64,000 nucleotides of DNA from the NCBI GenBank assembly GCA_000525025.1, contig JCKJ01000001.1:2722830-2786829 (forward strand), in the 5' to 3' direction. Both the position numbers and the translations under genes were made by a program. Shown piece after piece: positions 1-8,822 of the stretch. Source of the DNA: Methylophilaceae bacterium 11 (GTDB taxonomy: Bacteria > Pseudomonadota > Gammaproteobacteria > Burkholderiales > Methylophilaceae). Within the stretch, counting starts at the first letter, position 1; each line of letters opens with the position of its first letter. The notes under the pieces are model-generated. The model made no database searches. It was not told the DNA's origin and worked only from the letters and a program-made list of their open reading frames with translations.

Positions 1-577
1 CAGCAAATGCACCGATAATCAACGCAGGGGTAATAGCAGCAAACGTTAATTGGAACGCTACGAAGAGGTACTCAGGAATGTACACGCCTTTGCTGAAAGT
101 TGCTCCCAGTGATTCTGGTGTTACGCCAGCTAAGAAAGCTTTGCCAAGACCACCAAAGAATGGGCTACCGCCAGTAAACGCGACACTGTAACCATATACA
201 GTCCACAGCACCGCCATCAGTGAGAAAATCACAAATGTTTGCATGAGTACAGACAGCATATTTTTTTGGCGTACCAAACCGCCGTAGAACAGTGCCAAGC
301 CTGGGATAACCATTAATGTCACCAATATAGTGGCCACAATCATCCATGCACTGTCACCCTTGTTTGGTACTGGTGTAGGTGCTGCTGCGGCTTCAGCTAC
401 TGGCGCAGCTTCTTCTGCAGCTGGTGCTGGCACCGCTTCAGCCACAGCCGCTGCTGTATCTGCAACCGCCTCTACTGTAGCAGCAGCCGCTTCAGGCAAA
501 TCTTCTGCAAAACTATATGGGGTAGCACCCAGACCAAGCACGGCTACTAATGATAAAACTGAAAGAAATTTTTTCAT
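1..577 (-). CDS. amtB: Ammonium transporter AmtB, N-terminal part (cut by window edge)
   Basis: Inner-membrane channel for ammonium/ammonia (Amt/Rh family). The 192 visible codons begin with a signal peptide (MKKFLSVLSL..., cleavage near YSFA-ED), then about 50 residues very rich in Ala, Glu and Pro, then the first Amt helices, including the family segment GLALFYGGLVRQKN. The reading frame is still open at position 1, so the gene continues to the left. Start ATG at 577 is preceded by GAGGGGC at good spacing. It follows glnK by only 13 nt, the usual glnK-amtB pairing in which GlnK plugs the channel when nitrogen is plentiful. The long Ala-rich segment ahead of the first helix is unusual in length. 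Confidence 0.95.
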   Translation of the reverse strand, partial: MKKFLSVLSLVAVLGLGATPYSFAEDLPEAAAATVEAVADTAAAVAEAVPAPAAEEAAPVAEAAAAPTPVPNKGDSAWMIVATILVTLMVIPGLALFYGGLVRQKNMLSVLMQTFVIFSLMAVLWTVYGYSVAFTGGSPFFGGLGKAFLAGVTPESLGATFSKGVYIPEYLFVAFQLTFAAITPALIIGAFA

Positions 578-590
578 GTCCATGCCCCTC

Positions 591-965
<375 letters not shown>

Positions 966-1006
966 TTAGTTGCTTGGCTTACCTTTTTGTAATGAAACTT
1001 AACTAC

Positions 1007-1975
1007 TTAGAATGTACGGCCTAATGTAAAGACTAAGCGACCATCATTCAAGTCTTTACTTTGTGCTTTAGTAGCAGTGCCTTTACCGTTAAAGCTTGTA
1101 CCGCCGTAGCCTCTGTCGCTCCAGTAGTCATCGTTACTTGCTTCTACGTAATAAACACCTGCATTCCAACCTTCAGATTTAGCAATGCTGAATGACTTGC
1201 TCAAACCAACTTTCCAGTCTGTGTAGTCTGGGTTTGTCTCGTTACTGATAGAGGTACTAGGTAAGTTACCGTTGCCATCAGCGTAAGCCAAGTTCAATTT
1301 ACCCGCTACGTTCAAATGACCTACGTGACCAATCAATGTTAAACCGCCAAATGGCAATGGATAAGCAGCATTTAACTCAACATACGTAGAACCACTTGTA
1401 CCGCCATCCCAGCCTGTTTTTTTCTCAGCGCCAAACCAGTCACCTAAAGTAACAGATACTTTTGCGCTTAACCATTTATAAGATACGCCAAAGTTTGCCT
1501 CATAAGTATCCCAGCGGCCGCCACGTGGTGTTAATACATCATTTGGGTTAACTGCGTTAGATGCTCTGTATTTTTTCCAGCTACCGCCCGGATAGAAATA
1601 ACCAATCACGCCAGCTGAATAGCCTAAGCCTTCAACAGCTGAGATAGTACCGCTGTAGCCGCCATATAAATCTAGCTCAACGGTTGCATCTGGGAAAGTG
1701 TTAGGTGTTACGTTTGAACCCCAAGCACCTACGAAGAAGCCGCTTGAGTGGGCAATATCAAAACCACCTTGTAATGCTGGTTTATGCCAGTTTTGTGAGA
1801 TACCACGTGTATAGTAATCAGATACGATACCGATGTTAGAAGTCGCCGTCCATGCAGACTCTGGCTCTGCTGGTGCAGCAGCCGGTGCGGCTTCTGCTGG
1901 TGCTTCTTCTGCGTATGCAATGTTAGCCATTGCAAGTGTGCTTAATACAGCGGTTAGTAAAATTGATTTGCGCAT
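1007..1975 (-). CDS. TorF family putative outer-membrane porin
   Basis: Predicted outer-membrane beta-barrel of 322 residues. It has a signal peptide (cleavage after about residue 22, ANIAYA), a short Ala/Pro/Glu-rich linker, then the family-typical start of the barrel (SNIGIVSDYYTRGISQ) with alternating aromatic strands and a C-terminal Phe (LGRTF) as expected for BAM-assembled barrels. The family (TIGR02001/Gcw_chp) has no firmly assigned substrate. It is the first gene of an operon with glnK and amtB, and GAGGGG precedes its ATG. The sigma-54 promoter and NtrC-like site upstream suggest it is made under nitrogen limitation, perhaps to pass ammonium or small amines through the outer membrane (inference). 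Confidence 0.85.
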   Translation of the reverse strand: MRKSILLTAVLSTLAMANIAYAEEAPAEAAPAAAPAEPESAWTATSNIGIVSDYYTRGISQNWHKPALQGGFDIAHSSGFFVGAWGSNVTPNTFPDATVELDLYGGYSGTISAVEGLGYSAGVIGYFYPGGSWKKYRASNAVNPNDVLTPRGGRWDTYEANFGVSYKWLSAKVSVTLGDWFGAEKKTGWDGGTSGSTYVELNAAYPLPFGGLTLIGHVGHLNVAGKLNLAYADGNGNLPSTSISNETNPDYTDWKVGLSKSFSIAKSEGWNAGVYYVEASNDDYWSDRGYGGTSFNGKGTATKAQSKDLNDGRLVFTLGRTF

Positions 1976-2035
1976 TATTCATTCCCCTCGTTACAAAAAA
2001 TAGATACAACAAAAAAGATACAACATAAACGCTTG

Positions 2036-2051
2036 AGCAAAACGCATGCCA
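2036..2051 (-). promoter_or_regulatory. Sigma-54 (RpoN) promoter of the porin-glnK-amtB operon
   Basis: On the minus strand the sequence reads TGGCATG-CGTT-TTGCT, matching the -24/-12 consensus TGGCACG-N4-TTGCW at all but one position, with GG and GC exactly 12 bases apart. It lies about 60 nt upstream of the porin ATG, leaving a leader of roughly 50 nt. Together with an NtrC-like site about 110 bp further upstream and AT-rich DNA between them, it predicts nitrogen-limitation control. Confidence 0.8.
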
Positions 2052-2145
2052 ACAATTAAAATATATAACAATCATATAGTTATACTAATAATATAAAGCT
2101 TTGTATTAATAAATATAATTAATTTATTGATTTATAATAAATATA

Positions 2146-2162
2146 TGCACTATATTGATGCG
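2146..2162. promoter_or_regulatory. NtrC-like enhancer site
   Basis: TGCACTATATTGATGCG fits the NtrC dyad TGCACC-N5-GGTGCA at the outer conserved bases (TGCAC and TGC). It is centred about 115 bp upstream of the sigma-54 -12 element, a normal enhancer distance, with very AT-rich DNA in between that could bend. It also lies 63 bp upstream of ubiK, so the position alone does not say which gene it serves; the sigma-54 promoter favours the nitrogen operon. Confidence 0.6.
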
Positions 2163-2224
2163 TATAAGCACATTACACCGTGTATAAACGATGTTAAAAT
2201 GCATCATATTCAGGAGATAAACCG

Positions 2225-2473
2225 ATGTTAAATTCAGAGCTTTTGCATGACTTATCTATTAAAATCAAAGAGTTAACTAGAAATAGTCCGATTGCCGACC
2301 TAGACAAGAACATTCACGCACTAATTCAGGGCGCACTCACCAAAATGGAGCTTATTTCACGCGAAGAGTATGATGTGCAAACAGAAGTACTCAAACAGAC
2401 GAAAGAGAAGCTGAATGCACTGGAAAAGAAACTGGAATCCATCGAAGATTTGTTGCAAAAAAGTCAAAAATAA
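2225..2473 (+). CDS. ubiK: UbiK-family accessory factor (YqiC)
   Basis: Small, mostly helical protein of 82 residues. UbiK family members assist the soluble ubiquinone-biosynthesis metabolon and can interact with membranes. The first half carries the conserved segment around residues 23-45 (DLDKNIHALIQGALTKMELISREEYD), and the second half is a coiled coil rich in Glu and Lys that drives trimerisation. CAGGAG precedes the ATG at good spacing. It is followed after 6 nt by the YifB/ComM ATPase gene, an order common in proteobacteria. No other ubiquinone gene lies in the window. Confidence 0.85.
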   Translation: MLNSELLHDLSIKIKELTRNSPIADLDKNIHALIQGALTKMELISREEYDVQTEVLKQTKEKLNALEKKLESIEDLLQKSQK

Positions 2474-2479
2474 TCGCGT

Positions 2480-3979
2480 ATGACGCTTGCAGTGTTGTAT
2501 AGCCGTGCTTTAAATGGCATGGAAGCGCCGGAAGTCGTTGTAGAAGTGCATCTCGCCAACGGGCTGCCAAGCTTTACTATTGTGGGATTGCCGGAAGCAG
2601 AGGTCAAAGAAAGTAAAGATCGGGTGCGGGCCGCCATTCAAACTGCACAATTTGAGTTCCCAGCCAGACGCATCACGGTAAATTTAGCCCCGGCTGACTT
2701 ACCAAAAGAGAGCGGTCGCTACGATTTGCCTATTGCTCTAGGCATTTTGGCTGCCTCCGGTCAAATTCCAGCGGCGTCCCTCAACCGCTATGAAATTGCC
2801 GGAGAACTGGCGTTAACTGGCGAGCTCCGGCCGATTCGCGGCGCACTGGCGATGGCTTACCATATGACGCAACGCAAGCATGATGTACAGCGTGCGTTTA
2901 TCTTGCCCCAAATAAGTGCACAAGAAGCCAGCCTAGTCAAAGACGCGATTATTTACCCGGCGAAATCGCTGCTAGAGGTATGTGCACACTTGAGCGATCA
3001 CACCTTGCTGATGCCTCACACCGGAGACGCACCAAATCAAAGCGCCAGCTATCCAGACTTTAATGAGGTAAAAGGGCAGAGTAGGGCCAAGCGCGCGTTA
3101 GAAATTGCAGCAGCAGGTGGACATAGCGTGTTGATGAGCGGCCCGCCAGGTACTGGCAAAAGTATGTTGGCCAGCCGCTTTGCCAGCATTTTACCCAGCA
3201 TGAGCGAGCAAGAGGCGTTAGAAAGTGCAGCTATCCAGTCGCTGAGTGGCCGTTACTCGTTAAAACAATGGAAACAGCGCCCCTTTCGTGCGCCGCATCA
3301 CACCGCTTCAGGCGTCGCCCTAGTGGGCGGTGGCGGTATCCCGCGACCGGGAGAAATTAGTCTTGCCCATCATGGCGTATTGTTTTTAGATGAGCTACCT
3401 GAGTTTGATCGCAAAGTACTCGAGGTATTGAGAGAGCCACTAGAAAGCGGACACATCACGATTTCGCGCGCGGCGCGGCAAGCAGATTTTCCTGCTAAAT
3501 TCCAATTGATTGCTGCCATGAACCCGTGCCCGTGTGGTTACCTTGGACACTATCACCATCAGTGCCGCTGTACGCCAGATCAGGTGTCGCGTTACCGTAG
3601 CAAGATTTCCGGGCCGTTCATGGACAGGATAGACTTATTGATAGAAGTCCCCGCACTGAAGGAAGATGAAATGATGCAGGCTGCAGTGGCTGAGAGCAGC
3701 GCTGACATTCGTGTACGCGTAGAACAAGCACGCAATATACAGCTAGCGCGTCAGCAAATACCAAACGCCAGTTTAGGCAGCTTGGATATTGACCAGCATT
3801 GTGCTGTGGATGAGGCCGGACTCACGCTATTAAAAACAGCGGTGAATCGCATGGGCTTATCGGCACGGGCGTATCAGCGCATTCTTAAAGTAGCGCGCAC
3901 CATTGCCGATTTAGCCAATGCGCCAACCATTCAATCTGCGCATATTGCCGAAGCCATTCAATACCGCCGCGTGGACTAA
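2480..3979 (+). CDS. comM: YifB/ComM family AAA+ ATPase (Mg-chelatase-like)
   Basis: AAA+ protein of 499 residues. ComM is a hexameric helicase that speeds branch migration during integration of transforming DNA. Order: N-terminal Lon-like/ChlI domain (about 1-180), Walker A GPPGTGKS near 221-228, Walker B LFLDELPEF near 299, a Cys/His cluster CPCGYLGHYHHQCRC near 349 typical of the family, and a C-terminal Mg-chelatase lid domain. Length is normal. It sits in one transcription unit with ubiK and ends 8 nt from the convergent rhomboid gene. Whether the organism is naturally competent cannot be seen here; the family also occurs in non-competent bacteria. Confidence 0.93.
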   Translation: MTLAVLYSRALNGMEAPEVVVEVHLANGLPSFTIVGLPEAEVKESKDRVRAAIQTAQFEFPARRITVNLAPADLPKESGRYDLPIALGILAASGQIPAASLNRYEIAGELALTGELRPIRGALAMAYHMTQRKHDVQRAFILPQISAQEASLVKDAIIYPAKSLLEVCAHLSDHTLLMPHTGDAPNQSASYPDFNEVKGQSRAKRALEIAAAGGHSVLMSGPPGTGKSMLASRFASILPSMSEQEALESAAIQSLSGRYSLKQWKQRPFRAPHHTASGVALVGGGGIPRPGEISLAHHGVLFLDELPEFDRKVLEVLREPLESGHITISRAARQADFPAKFQLIAAMNPCPCGYLGHYHHQCRCTPDQVSRYRSKISGPFMDRIDLLIEVPALKEDEMMQAAVAESSADIRVRVEQARNIQLARQQIPNASLGSLDIDQHCAVDEAGLTLLKTAVNRMGLSARAYQRILKVARTIADLANAPTIQSAHIAEAIQYRRVD

Positions 3980-3987
3980 CTCAGATG

Positions 3988-5058
3988 CTAGGGACTTGAG
4001 GGTTTAGCGCGCCTCTGTTGCTGCCGCAATCCTTGCACCAACGCTTCAGACTCTTTTTTACGAGTCTCCGTATATTGCAGCAACCCTTCCAGTTGTTGCG
4101 CAGACGGCAGCGCAGGGTCATGCGGTAATTTGGATAATTTTTCTAAATGCGCCTGATAAGGCTGAAGGATAGAAAAATCAATTTTACTCGCGAGTGCATC
4201 AAACGACTGGTTGCCTTGCTTACTCTCATGCACAATTTCCAGCCAAGAGCGGTTGATGGCTTGATTTTCATACAAAAACGCACTGATTTCGCTACGCAAT
4301 AACAGCTCGTCACTCCAGCGGTATTTGGGCTTGGGAATATTATTGGCCAACACAAGGCAGGCAAGCACCAATCCGGCGATGGCCATACCGCGGTATTGCA
4401 GAGGCATGGCTCTGGCCGTTAATGATTGCGTTAAACCAATGCTCATTAACGACCCGGCAATAAAACCGCCAATATGCGCCGCATTATCAATACCAGGAAT
4501 GACAAATCCCAAGATAATGGTAATCACGGCAAATACACTGCCGCCGCCAAACAGCCATCTAAACTCATGTGGTGCAATAGCGGCACGTTCACGCCATAAA
4601 AAAATCAGCGCCGCGCCGTAGATACCAAAAATAGCGCCTGATGCGCCACCGGAGACTGCGTTATTGCCCTGTATCACCAGCGAGAGCAAATTGCCGCACA
4701 ATCCTGCAATCAAATAGATCGTCACGAAACGCCAGCGACCATACATGCGCTCTACTAACTGACCAGCATCCCATAACGACAAACTATTGAGCAGTAAATG
4801 CATCACACCAAAATGCAGAAACATGGCGGTGCCTAAACGCCACCATTCGCCATCTTGCGTGGCAGGGCCAAAGTTGGCACCCCAGCGTAATTGCACATCA
4901 TTGGGAGAATGCCAAAAACCGGCGCCACCCACCAGCATGGCCACAAATATCAACACATTGAGCGCGATCAGGATATAAGTGACTGGCGTAGATTGGCTTC
5001 GTTGTGCCAAACGATCGTAAATAGACAACAAAACATCACCTTTTAATTCTTGATTCAT
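3988..5058 (-). CDS. Rhomboid family intramembrane serine protease
   Basis: Membrane protease of 356 residues with about six or seven helices. The catalytic dyad is visible: Ser140 in GGASGAIFG and His195 in DNAAHIGGF. The family's HxxxN oxyanion motif is His87/Asn91 (HLLLN). Thus it should be active, cleaving transmembrane segments of other proteins. The N-terminus is a short cytosolic segment (about 25 residues); the C-terminal 110 residues form a soluble, charged, mainly helical tail that I do not recognise. The natural substrate cannot be inferred from the neighbours. Convergent with comM. Confidence 0.9.
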   Translation of the reverse strand: MNQELKGDVLLSIYDRLAQRSQSTPVTYILIALNVLIFVAMLVGGAGFWHSPNDVQLRWGANFGPATQDGEWWRLGTAMFLHFGVMHLLLNSLSLWDAGQLVERMYGRWRFVTIYLIAGLCGNLLSLVIQGNNAVSGGASGAIFGIYGAALIFLWRERAAIAPHEFRWLFGGGSVFAVITIILGFVIPGIDNAAHIGGFIAGSLMSIGLTQSLTARAMPLQYRGMAIAGLVLACLVLANNIPKPKYRWSDELLLRSEISAFLYENQAINRSWLEIVHESKQGNQSFDALASKIDFSILQPYQAHLEKLSKLPHDPALPSAQQLEGLLQYTETRKKESEALVQGLRQQQRRAKPSSP

Positions 5059-5234
5059 CGTTATATGTAGTCGTGAGCGTCACTATTCAATATTAGCAAC
5101 ATACTAACCCGATTATTGGACATGGATTGAATGCGAGATATTGCGCGCCCAAAAAAATATTTGGCATTTAGTACGCAGGTCATGCTTGCACAGGTATTAT
5201 CGTCGCAACCCATCATGAATGAAAAGGAACCACC

Positions 5235-5741
5235 ATGTTAAGCATGTACGATATCAGCATTCCCCCGCTCAAAAGAACACTGACTAACTTGTCACAGTTG
5301 CTCAAAAAAGGCGAGGCATATGCGGCGGCCAAAGAAGCAGACCCTGCTGTGTTAATAGAAGCGCGCTTATTTATCGACATGTATCCACTAAAACGCCAAG
5401 TACAAATTGCAACCGATATGAGTAAAGGTGCAGCAGCCAGACTGGCTGGCGTGGATATTCCCGTCTATGAAGACAATGAAACTACATTTGAAGCATTGCA
5501 GGCGCGCATTGAAAAAACCATTGTCTTTTTAGACAGTGTAGACCCCAAGCAGCTTGAAGGCAGCGAGAGCAAGTCCATCACGATTACCATACGCAAAGTT
5601 GATATCCAGTTCACAGGCATCGACTATCTGCAAAAATGGGTACTGCCCAACGTCTACTTTCATGTCACCACGGCATACAACATCATGCGCCATCAGGGTG
5701 TCATACTTGGTAAATCTGACTTTTTAGGCCCTAGGAAATAA
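5235..5741 (+). CDS. DUF1993 domain protein
   Basis: Soluble protein of 168 residues matching the DUF1993 family, a DinB-like helical-bundle group of unknown function. Recognisable features are the opening MYDISIPPLKRTLTNLSQLLKK, the central MYPLKRQVQIATDMSKG and the C-terminal NVYFHVTTAYNIMRHQGV. AAAAGGAA eight bases upstream supports the ATG at 5235; the next ATG (residue 4) is an alternative. It is monocistronic, with about 100 nt to the downstream ParA gene. In this fold His residues often bind metal; His153 in the C-terminal motif is a candidate, which is inference only. Confidence 0.8.
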   Translation: MLSMYDISIPPLKRTLTNLSQLLKKGEAYAAAKEADPAVLIEARLFIDMYPLKRQVQIATDMSKGAAARLAGVDIPVYEDNETTFEALQARIEKTIVFLDSVDPKQLEGSESKSITITIRKVDIQFTGIDYLQKWVLPNVYFHVTTAYNIMRHQGVILGKSDFLGPRK

Positions 5742-5843
5742 AATTTATACTGAATTTGCGCAGATAAGGTAGCGCCGATTTGTATTTTTAGTCACTATTT
5801 GATTTAACAGTTAACGCACGCTGTTTTTGTTTAAGGTGAGTCT

Positions 5844-6455
5844 ATGAAACACATTTTGGTGGCAAATGCGAAAGGTGGCAGTGGCAAAACCACGCTGGCC
5901 ACCAATTTGGCGGGATACCTGGCATCTCAACAACAGCAGGTGATACTGGCAGATTTAGATAGACAACAATCAGCCACACAATGGCTGAAACGCAGACCGA
6001 AAGATGCGCCAAAAATATTCGCTGCGAATACTGACCATACAGTGCAATGGAAGGTAACGGATTCGCCAGCCGGCTTGCGTGATGAGAAACTGGCAGATGC
6101 TGTGAAAGAAGCGGATTTGGTGATCGTGCCTATTCAGCCTTCCGCGTTTGATATTGGCGCAGCCGGGGATTTTCTGGAGGTGCTGATTGCAGAAAAAACC
6201 ATACGCAAACATAAAACCTTTGTGGGCTTGGTGGGCTCACGCGTCAATAGTCGTACCCATGCTGCATTAGGCTTGGCAGAATTTATGACAGAAACTGGAT
6301 TGCCAGTGTTAGCCTATCTGCGCAACTCACAGGTGTACACAACGGCTGCCGAGCAAGGGTTGAGTATTTTTGATATGCGCCCGTCATTGGTCGCACAAGA
6401 TATTGAACAGTGGTCAGTGTTGCTGGATTGGATTAACGAGAACAGCCAATCCTAA
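5844..6455 (+). CDS. ParA-family ATPase without a partner ParB
   Basis: MinD/ParA-type ATPase of 203 residues with the deviant Walker A KGGSGKTT (10-17), the switch/Walker B region ADLDRQQSATQW (about 35-46) and a later hydrophobic strand DLVIVPIQPS. It is shorter than the chromosomal ParA at 56155 and lacks an N-terminal DNA-binding extension. No parB-like or parS sequence is nearby. Orphan ParAs of this size position cell structures such as chemoreceptor arrays, carboxysomes or pili, or are plasmid relics; the neighbours do not decide. AAGGTGAG precedes the ATG. Confidence 0.85.
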   Translation: MKHILVANAKGGSGKTTLATNLAGYLASQQQQVILADLDRQQSATQWLKRRPKDAPKIFAANTDHTVQWKVTDSPAGLRDEKLADAVKEADLVIVPIQPSAFDIGAAGDFLEVLIAEKTIRKHKTFVGLVGSRVNSRTHAALGLAEFMTETGLPVLAYLRNSQVYTTAAEQGLSIFDMRPSLVAQDIEQWSVLLDWINENSQS

Positions 6456-6479
6456 TAGCACCAACACACCATACGTAGG

Positions 6480-6896
6480 CTATGGTTTGGCAGGTATCCA
6501 ATACAAAGGGGTATTTGCTGGTGCATAAAACGTTTTCAATTGGCTTCTTCTCAAGGTTTCATAAGCTTCGTCCATTGAAATATGTTGCGCCTCAGCTTGT
6601 TTAGCAGCAATCGGTCTTGCATACTTAACCCAAGCTGGATTTTCTATATAGCCGCGATCATTCATGCAGGTTTGCAATACGCGCGATTTTCTCGCCAACT
6701 TTTCTAGCTTTTGAAATGGTAGGGCCTCAGGTAGCGCGATGGCCGCTTTTTCTGCAATCAATTCACATTCATCGCCCACATGCTCCAATGCCGTCATTGC
6801 GCGCGGTGCTTGTTCCTGCTGGTTATTGGTATACCAATACGCCCCCAAACCTAACAATATCAGCAATCCAATCACATAGTATGCGTATCGTTTCAA
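6480..6896 (-). CDS. Unrecognised membrane-anchored protein, 138 aa
   Basis: Not recognised. It begins with a short positive stretch (MKRY) and a hydrophobic helix at about 4-21 (AYYVIGLLILLGLGAYWY), then an extracytoplasmic domain of about 115 residues that is mostly helical, with two Cys residues (in DECEL and QTCMND) that could pair. The pattern suggests an inner-membrane-anchored periplasmic protein. It is convergent with the orphan ParA gene (24 nt between stops) and is followed upstream by an uncluttered gap, so it is probably transcribed alone. Coding is supported by normal codon use and by a start next to the hydrophobic anchor. Confidence 0.6.
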   Translation of the reverse strand: MKRYAYYVIGLLILLGLGAYWYTNNQQEQAPRAMTALEHVGDECELIAEKAAIALPEALPFQKLEKLARKSRVLQTCMNDRGYIENPAWVKYARPIAAKQAEAQHISMDEAYETLRRSQLKTFYAPANTPLYWIPAKP

Positions 6897-7084
6897 TGCG
6901 TAATCCTTTGCGTTTTAGTTGATAGAGCATGCGCAATCACTGTGAATACCCATCCATGCACATATCGAAACGGTAGCACAATTTACATCAGAAATGCACG
7001 ATTGGCTCACACTGCACGCTCTACATGTCATGAATGACATCCATCATCGACTAACCATCTGTAGATCATGAAAAGGAGTGTCTT

Positions 7085-7519
7085 ATGTATAAAAAGTTGA
7101 ATGTCATGCAGCAGATTAAAACACATATCGTTGCGCTAATTAGCTTGGTGACCGCACTAAGCGGACTCCTCTATAACAACTGGCGCGATCACCAGAATGA
7201 GCTCAACCACAACATGCGTAACGCTGCGTTTGAGGTACTAAAAGACTTAGGTGAACTACAAACCATTGTTAACTATGCGCACTTTGAGGCAGATAGTACA
7301 CGTGGCAATCCAATCGAAGGCTGGAAATATGCCATTCAAGTCAGGGATCTTAGCCGTTTACTTTCACCCGCCAGTCAACAAAAAGGCAAACAGTTATATC
7401 TAGTATGGGAGAAAGACTGGGACACGTTAAACGAAGACAGTGTAAGTGAACAACGAATTAGCCAACAAATCGCTGAGACCAGAAGCGCGGTGCTCACTGC
7501 TATCGACACCCTACAGTAA
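7085..7519 (+). CDS. Unrecognised single-pass membrane protein, 144 aa
   Basis: Not recognised. A hydrophobic segment at about 13-30 (KTHIVALISLVTALSGLLY) is followed by a charged helical domain (WRDHQNELNHNMRNAAFEVLKDLGELQTI...) of about 110 residues. It probably sits in the inner membrane with a helical domain on one face. AAAAGGAG lies seven bases ahead of the ATG, a strong ribosome binding site that supports real translation. It precedes the small acidic gene at 7643 on the same strand after 123 nt. Confidence 0.6.
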   Translation: MYKKLNVMQQIKTHIVALISLVTALSGLLYNNWRDHQNELNHNMRNAAFEVLKDLGELQTIVNYAHFEADSTRGNPIEGWKYAIQVRDLSRLLSPASQQKGKQLYLVWEKDWDTLNEDSVSEQRISQQIAETRSAVLTAIDTLQ

Positions 7520-7642
7520 GTCACTGCACGGTCTATTTTTCAATTACAGAAACTGCCACACCAACCCATGGTTGCTCTAAAGAATGTTTGCATTAGGCCG
7601 ATGTAATAATTATCACAACACAAGCCAAAAAGGGGGTGTGCG

Positions 7643-7792
7643 ATGACAGTGTATCAAGTATTGAATGAAGAGAATTTAGCCTACGGTGAGTTCTTTGATT
7701 TGCAAGAAGCGATGTACAGCGCACAGGATTTTACGGTGTGGGACGACGAGCACTACTATCATGTGGAAGAACTAGAGTTGGAAGTGGTCTAG
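7643..7792 (+). CDS. Tiny, extremely acidic protein of 49 aa
   Basis: An open reading frame of 50 codons from ATG to TAG with a purine-rich AAGGGGG about seven bases ahead of the start. The product (MTVYQVLNEENLAYGEF... to ...ELELEVV) contains 13 Asp/Glu, 2 His and no Lys or Arg, and is rich in Tyr, Phe and Trp. Such charge resembles DNA-mimic or anti-repressor type small proteins, but the function is unknown and this is only an analogy. It lies between two unrecognised genes. The good ribosome binding site and the strongly biased composition support a real gene. Confidence 0.6.
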   Translation: MTVYQVLNEENLAYGEFFDLQEAMYSAQDFTVWDDEHYYHVEELELEVV

Positions 7793-7807
7793 CTGCTAAC
7801 TGCTTGA

Positions 7808-8632
7808 TTAAATAGAGTACTCTGGGTGCTGATTTTGGTCTGCATTGGCATTCCAAAAGTAGTAAAAATCACGGGAAACCTGTACAAAAAATGCTTTTAA
7901 ATCATGCTTATTGATCAAGGCTTGAATTTTCTCAACCGTTAACCGATAGTCAAAGTGTGTTTTTGCTTGATGATTTCTAAGCTCAACCGTTAAAATTTTA
8001 GCGATTTTTTTGCGTGAATCTACCGCATCATTGGCAATTTCTTTTTCTAGCATATCCTTCGTAAAGTGACTTAACAGCATCATCTCTGCATCTGAAAGTA
8101 ATTCAGACTCGGCTTTTTCCCATAAATCCAACAACGATTTAGGTGTTTGCGTAAGGTTCCTAAAGTCGATTGAGTGTATTGAAAGCTGTTGACTGCCTTG
8201 ATAAGTGAACTCTGCCATCCAATAGGGGTAAAACGCCCGTATCATTTGCGTGCAGAAAGGGCGTTCCATTTCTTCCAGCTGCGCTAAATACTGACTGACC
8301 GCACGTCGATACGCCACGCCTTCTGCCGGAATGTCATAAATAAACTGTGCGAATTGATGCAGATAATATTCGACTTTGGCTAAGTCCTGCGTTTCTATAT
8401 ATTCATTCAAAAAGTGCTCAATTGCATTTAACAATTGATGATTGATATTGAGCGTCAGGCTTACTTTTTTAGCCAAATCTTTTAAGTCTGTATTTTTACT
8501 GGCGTGTGCACTCAAAATGGTTTGAATGGCATAAGCATGATCCGTAGACATTTTGGTTACATTGACCACGCCAATAAATCGCCTTGCTTGTGCGGCAAAG
8601 CGGGACAGCAACACTAATTTATTGTTATTCAT
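7808..8632 (-). CDS. Unrecognised soluble protein, 274 aa
   Basis: Not recognised. No signal peptide or membrane helix. The sequence is almost entirely amphipathic helix with many aromatic residues, ending in a segment with KAFFVQVSRDFYYFWNANAD. Cytosolic location is likely. It is convergent with the acidic 49-residue gene (15 nt between stops). The predicted start at 8632 (MNNNKLVLL) has no strong Shine-Dalgarno, and another Met at residue 28 is possible. Codon use is like the neighbours, so recent transfer is not evident. Confidence 0.65.
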   Translation of the reverse strand: MNNNKLVLLSRFAAQARRFIGVVNVTKMSTDHAYAIQTILSAHASKNTDLKDLAKKVSLTLNINHQLLNAIEHFLNEYIETQDLAKVEYYLHQFAQFIYDIPAEGVAYRRAVSQYLAQLEEMERPFCTQMIRAFYPYWMAEFTYQGSQQLSIHSIDFRNLTQTPKSLLDLWEKAESELLSDAEMMLLSHFTKDMLEKEIANDAVDSRKKIAKILTVELRNHQAKTHFDYRLTVEKIQALINKHDLKAFFVQVSRDFYYFWNANADQNQHPEYSI

Positions 8633-8822
8633 TGTATGATTTACTCGTTAATCACATCATGTATTTAACGCTGGAATTATGCTAGCACGCAAACTATTAA
8701 CCTGCAAATATAGTCATCGTGAGTAAGTCGTTAGATTACGCGCGTTGAAGCGCGGTTTTCTAAAGCAATCGCTAGTTTAACAACACACGTCCTGTATAGC
8801 GATTGATTGTATTAGGGTTTAA

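Noticed and set aside
2168..2183. Second possible NtrC half-site pair (GCAC and GTGT)
   Set aside because: The spacing is one base off the 17-base dyad, and there is no good match to the consensus.
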